DNA of 10,742 nucleotides from Acanthamoeba sp. SK_2022b (taxonomy: Eukaryota; Discosea; Longamoebia; Acanthamoebidae). The stretch covers positions 1-10,742 of the forward strand of contig JANDJZ010001235.1 of assembly GCA_027943245.1 (NCBI GenBank), read 5' to 3'. Position 1 is the stretch's first letter, and each line of letters starts with the position of its first letter. Below are positions 7,215-10,742 of this stretch, in pieces. The notes beneath the pieces were generated by a model that worked only from the letters and a program-made list of their open reading frames with translations, had not been told where the DNA came from and made no database searches. Made by a program: the position numbers and the translations under genes.

Positions 7215-10200
7215 CTGGCTGTGCTCGCTCCTCGCTAACCGGTCGTCCTGTCCCGTGCAGGGTAAGTACTTCGAGATTCAGTTCAACGCCGACGGTGATC
7301 CCATCGGAGGCATCATCTCGAACTGTACGCGGCGCTCCTCTCTTCGTCGGTTCGAATGAAAGGACACAAAGGGGCTCACATGTGATGCGCCGTGTTTGTA
7401 CGCTGCGCACGGGTCCTTTGGCACACAGTCTTGTTGGAGAAGTCGCGCGTCGTCGATCAGTCCAAGGGCGAGAGAAACTTCCACATCTTCTACCAGTTCT
7501 GTCGCGGAGCCAACGCGCAGCAGAAGTGTACGGCTATAACCACCCGTCCACTGCTTCGTCGACTGGTGCATTCGATCGCTGATGCCCGGGCTTCGCCTTG
7601 TTCACATGTGCAGCGGCGTACGGTCTGCACGAGCCCGAGTCGTTTTCGTATCTCAACAAGGGCGAGTGCACGTCCGTCAGCACCATCGACGACGTAAAGT
7701 GGTGGCAAGAGACCCAGGAGGCGCTCAACGTCATCGGCATCACGCCGCAGGAGCAGGACTCGCTCTTCAAGGTCATCGCCGCCATCCTCTGGCTTGGCAA
7801 CGTCGATTTCCACGAGCAGGGCGACAAGTCCACCGTCCGCGACCAGGATGGTACCAGACCCCCCCCACATCCACGCTTTCGGAACAGCACGCCGCGCGTT
7901 ACGACAGCGAATCGCTGACTCGCGAGCGCTTCTCTCTTCTCTCCCCAGTGCTCGACTTTGTGGCCTCTCTTCTGGGCATCCCGACCGAGTTCCTGGCCAA
8001 CGCCCTTACGATCCGACAGATCGAGACCAAGCATGGCGCCAGGGCTGGCACCACCTACGCCCTCAACCTCAACAAGATGCAGGTGCGATCTCTTGCCTAT
8101 TTATTTATTTATTTATAATAATTGTTATGGTGATGCGAGTGGCTCACCCTGGTTTACGGGTAACTTGTGCTACAGGCGATCGGTTCACGTGATGCACTGG
8201 CCAAGGCCATGTACGCCCGTATCTTCGATTGGCTGATTGCCCGCATCAACCAGGCCCTCGTCACCACTCAGAAGGTGTCGGCCTCGATCGGTGTGCTCGA
8301 CATCTACGGTTTCGAAGTGTTCCAGGTACTGGAGGCCTCTCCTCGCCTCCGCCGCTGGCATCGTGTGTTCACGCCTGACCCGCCTTTGTCCGAATCTGTT
8401 TGCTCTTCGCTCCACAGAAAAACGGCTTCGAGCAGTTCTGTATCAACTACGTGAACGAGAAGCTGCAGCAGGTGTTCATCGAGCTCACCCTCAAGCTGGA
8501 GCAGGAGGAGTACGTGAAGGAAGGCATTCAGTGGACGCCCATCCAGTTCTTCAACAACAAGATCGTGTGCGACCTCATCGAGGCCACTGTACGGCGCCCC
8601 CTACCTTTGCCGCGCAGATCGGGTTTTCCCAATCGCTAACGCACGTTCAACACTTGCCTTCGCTACAGCGCCCGCCTGGCGTGTTCTGCGTGCTCGACGA
8701 CGTGTGCAAGACTGTCACCAAGGTGGACCCGGACAACGCCTTTGCCGACCGATTGTCCGCTTGCAATACCAACGAGCACTTTAAGCACCGCGGTAAGGCC
8801 TTCACCATCAAGCACTACGCCGGAGATGTACGTACTGCCCGCAATTGCGCCGTGGCTCTAGAAACGCGGGTCGACCTCACCCGCTGTGGCTCTCTCCAGG
8901 TGACCTATGAAGTCGCGGGCATGCCGGAGAAGAACAAGGACACCCTGTTCAAGGATCTGCTCGAGACCATCAAGCTCGCCGAGAACACTTTCCTCTCCCA
9001 GACCCTCTTCCCCGAGGAGGTGGACCGCGACAGCAAGAAGGCGCCCACCACCTTCGGCTACAAGATCAAGGTACGCCTTGCCTCCCCCCCTCTCCCTCTC
9101 CCTCTCCCTCCCGCCCATCCTCGCACGTGTCTAAACCGTGGTGCTGTCCCTCCGAACCTGCAGAGCCAAGCCAACGAGCTCATCGCCACGCTGATGAAGG
9201 CAACGCCGCACTACGTGCGTTGCATCAAGCCCAACGACGAGAAGAAGTCGAACCACTTCATCAAGGACCGCGTGATGCACCAGATCGTCTACCTGGGTCT
9301 CCTCGACAACCTGAAAGTGCGACGTGCCGGTTTCGCCTACCGTGCCCCGTTCCAAAAGTTCATGGACAGGTCCGCTGCGCACACCTCGGTCCCCGCCTTC
9401 TTTATTCATCATTTATTTATTTATTAATTAATTAATTAATCATACGCTTGCGTCTGACCTCGGATTGTGTGCGCAGGTATTTCTTGATCTCGAAGCAGTG
9501 CTCGTACGCTGCGCAGCGCATCTGGAAGGGCGACGACATCAGCGGTAGCAAGGCCATCCTTGCCGACAACTACATCGGCAACGACCAGTACCAGATCGGT
9601 AAGACCAAGATCTTCATTCGTCACCCCGAAACGGTAACGCTCCTCTCCCGCTAATCGCTGCGCACGGCTGGATTTCACTCGGCTGACATCTTGTGTGCTC
9701 TCCCTTCTTTCTCTCGGCCAGCTCTACCACCTCGAGGATCTGCGCGAGAACTACTGGCACAACATGGTGAACCGCATCAAGAACGCCTACTACACCTACA
9801 AGAATTTCCACGGCGAGTGCGTGAGCAGGATCAAGCTGGCCTTCAAGGTGTGGAAGGCCTACCGCGAGGAGATGCTGGTGATCATCCAGCGCGCCTACAG
9901 GGAATTCAAGAACCTCTCGCCCTTCTACGACTTCAGGATGGACAACGAGAAGGTCATGCACGGCAACAAGCAGCGCAACAGGCTCTCCATGGCCTCTGTG
10001 CGCAAGTTCTACGGCGACTACCTCGACATGCGCAACCAGCGGGCTCTCCTGGACGCCATGGGCCCTGGCGCCAGCAACGAAAAGGTGTGGCCTCTCTCTT
10101 CTCTCTTCTCTCTTTCGGCAACGTCGTGTGTGTTGCTGGGCCCGCCCTCATCGTTGTCGTGTCGTGTCGGGCAGGTCATCTTCTCGTTCAAGTGCAAGAC

Positions 10201-10438
10201 CGTTGTCCACCCGGGCTTCCTCGGCTCGCCCAAGCTCTCTCCGCGCTACCTGTGCCTCACCGAGCAGTACCTGTACCTGGTGGCCCTCGTGGTCAAGAAG
10301 AAGGTGGCCACCCACGTGCTCGACAAGAAGGTGCCCATCAACTTCATCGAGTCCGTGTCGCTTTCGCCCCTGTACGATAACTACATCATCCTCCACTGCC
10401 CGCAAGTACGAGCCCCCCTCCCCTCCTTTCTTGTGGCG

Positions 10439-10526
<88 letters not shown>

Positions 10527-10681
10527 TGTGTGTGTGTGTGTGTGCGCGAGAGAGAGAGACAGAGGAAGGCTGATGGCTTTTGTCTCCAGGACGCCGATCT
10601 GGTGCTCGAGCTGGACTACAAGACCGAGCTGGTGGCTTGGCTGCGGTCGAAGAAGTCCGTCAACGTGCGATTCAGCGCCGA
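6236..10681 (+). CDS. Class I myosin heavy chain, 3' end missing
   Basis: About 911 residues are visible of an actin-based membrane motor. The motor domain holds the P-loop GESGAGKT (109-116), switch I NDNSSRFGK (161-169), switch II DIYGFE (387-392) and an actin-contact region with RCIKPN (about 581-586). The converter follows. The TEDS position, sixteen residues before DALAK, is Thr (T335), the kind of residue phosphorylated by PAK-like heavy-chain kinases in protozoan class I myosins. A neck from about 690 has degenerate light-chain sites ([24 protein letters not shown]). The TH1 tail begins near 805 ([30 protein letters not shown]) and should bind acidic lipids. Whether TH2 and SH3 follow cannot be seen. 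The absence of a long N-terminal extension and the presence of TH1 exclude myosin II and V. The exact start is inferred (ATG at 6236 spliced to 6415). Confidence 0.96.
6239..6414 (+). other. Proposed first myosin intron
   Basis: The motor frame starts at GCG 6415 after an acceptor gagcag and has no in-frame ATG upstream. CCACCATG at 6231-6238, followed directly by gtacct, would give a one-codon coding exon in phase 0. Its context is translation-like and its donor matches the GTAC type common here. The intron contains a 10-bp tandem repeat and a T-rich tract near 6330-6350. Confidence 0.5.
6246..6274. repeat. Short tandem repeat, unit CTTCGCACCT, about 2.9 copies
   Basis: Two exact copies (6246-6255, 6256-6265) and a third lacking one base (6266-6274) lie just after the proposed myosin start codon, within the proposed first intron. 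Confidence 0.85.
7147..7212. repeat. (AC)33 microsatellite in myosin intron 7128-7260
   Basis: A perfect 66-base AC run fills half of the 133-nt intron that splits switch I between SSRF and GKYF. It starts 19 bases after the donor, and 48 bases remain before the acceptor AG ends. Confidence 0.97.
8098..8119. repeat. ATTT-type tetranucleotide repeat in myosin intron 8083-8175
   Basis: About four TTTA units make an AT-rich patch in an otherwise GC-rich region, inside the intron before the DALAK exon. Confidence 0.75.
9401..9440. repeat. TTTA/TTAA tetranucleotide repeats in myosin intron 9370-9476
   Basis: TTTATT-type units run into four ATTA units, forming about 40 bases of almost pure A/T in an intron within the converter region. 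Confidence 0.8.
10441..10559. repeat. (GT)38 plus imperfect GT and (GA)n tract in myosin intron 10406-10589
   Basis: A perfect GT run covers 10441-10517, an imperfect GT/GC stretch continues to about 10547, and GA dinucleotides follow to 10559. The tract makes this the longest mapped internal intron (184 nt). It separates the two visible TH1 exons. Confidence 0.95.
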
Positions 10682-10742
10682 GTACGCTCCTCCTCGCCTT
10701 GTGGGGAGGGGAGATCTCGCCCCATTTCCCCCCTGTGTGCTA

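Larger units (their letters stand above)
6236..10681 (+). other. Exon map of the myosin gene
   Basis: Exons: 6236-6238 (proposed ATG-only coding part), 6415-6549, 6623-6714, 6786-6878, 6950-7127, 7261-7324, 7429-7527, 7614-7850, 7949-8082, 8176-8325, 8418-8588, 8669-8827, 8900-9070, 9164-9369, 9477-9633, 9722-10084, 10175-10405, 10590-10681. From 6415 on, each junction agrees in phase and restores unbroken myosin homology, so these are firm. The first intron is not: an alternative uses ATG at 6360 with donor after 6368, a 46-nt intron, giving MGA before AGKKK. The last donor (10682) is a plausible gtacgc but is untested by downstream sequence. Confidence 0.88.

Noticed and set aside
6993..7582. 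Open frames made of HTHTHT or VCVCVC repeats
   Set aside because: They are produced by reading through the (AC)33 intron repeat; true exons on both sides are fixed by myosin homology.
1..10742. CRISPR array, transposon, tRNA or rRNA
   Set aside because: The repeats are simple microsatellites without spacers. No terminal repeats, transposase motifs or cloverleaf were seen on either strand.

Overview
The window looks like nuclear DNA from a GC-rich, intron-dense protist. Three multi-exon genes can be read, with 31 mapped internal introns of 62-184 nt. The introns carry long AC/GT microsatellites, and the best-conserved gene is a protozoan-type class I myosin. An Acanthamoeba-like amoebozoan is my best guess, with moderate confidence; no rRNA or organelle marker is present to settle it. 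All exon coordinates are my own readings from splice signals, reading phase and domain continuity.

Layout. (1) Minus strand, 3071 down to 67 and running off the left edge: a gene for a Rho guanine-nucleotide exchange factor. It has a Ser-rich start, two coiled-coil stretches, a long disordered middle and the first ~130 residues of a DH (RhoGEF) domain; seven exons are seen. (2) 3072-3445: a compact divergent promoter region. (3) Plus strand, 3446-5973: a complete ten-exon gene for a 562-residue RhoGAP protein with an N-terminal GAP domain, a Ser/Thr/Pro-rich basic linker, a long acidic stretch and a helical C-terminus. AATAAA follows at 6002. (4) Plus strand, from about 6236 to beyond 10681: a class I myosin heavy chain with the whole motor, the neck and the start of the TH1 lipid-binding tail. 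Seventeen coding exons are well supported (6415 onward), plus an inferred first exon.

How they fit together. A Rho/Rac activator (GEF) and a Rho/Rac inactivator (GAP) sit head to head over 374 bp, and an actin motor of the class classically regulated downstream of Rac/Cdc42 through PAK-like kinases lies directly after the GAP. The myosin has Thr at the TEDS phosphorylation position, consistent with kinase control. The order suggests a small actin-signalling neighbourhood, but co-regulation is inference.

Most notable sequence observations: a GC-AG intron cutting the first DH helix next to an in-phase GTGAGT that would delete nine residues; 5' splice sites dominated by GTAC rather than GTRAGT; perfectly complementary (AC)33 and (GT)38 tracts in two introns of the myosin pre-mRNA; four stop-free introns of length 3n; and a start codon sitting inside a perfect 16-bp palindrome. 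I found no mobile element, CRISPR array, tRNA or rRNA.
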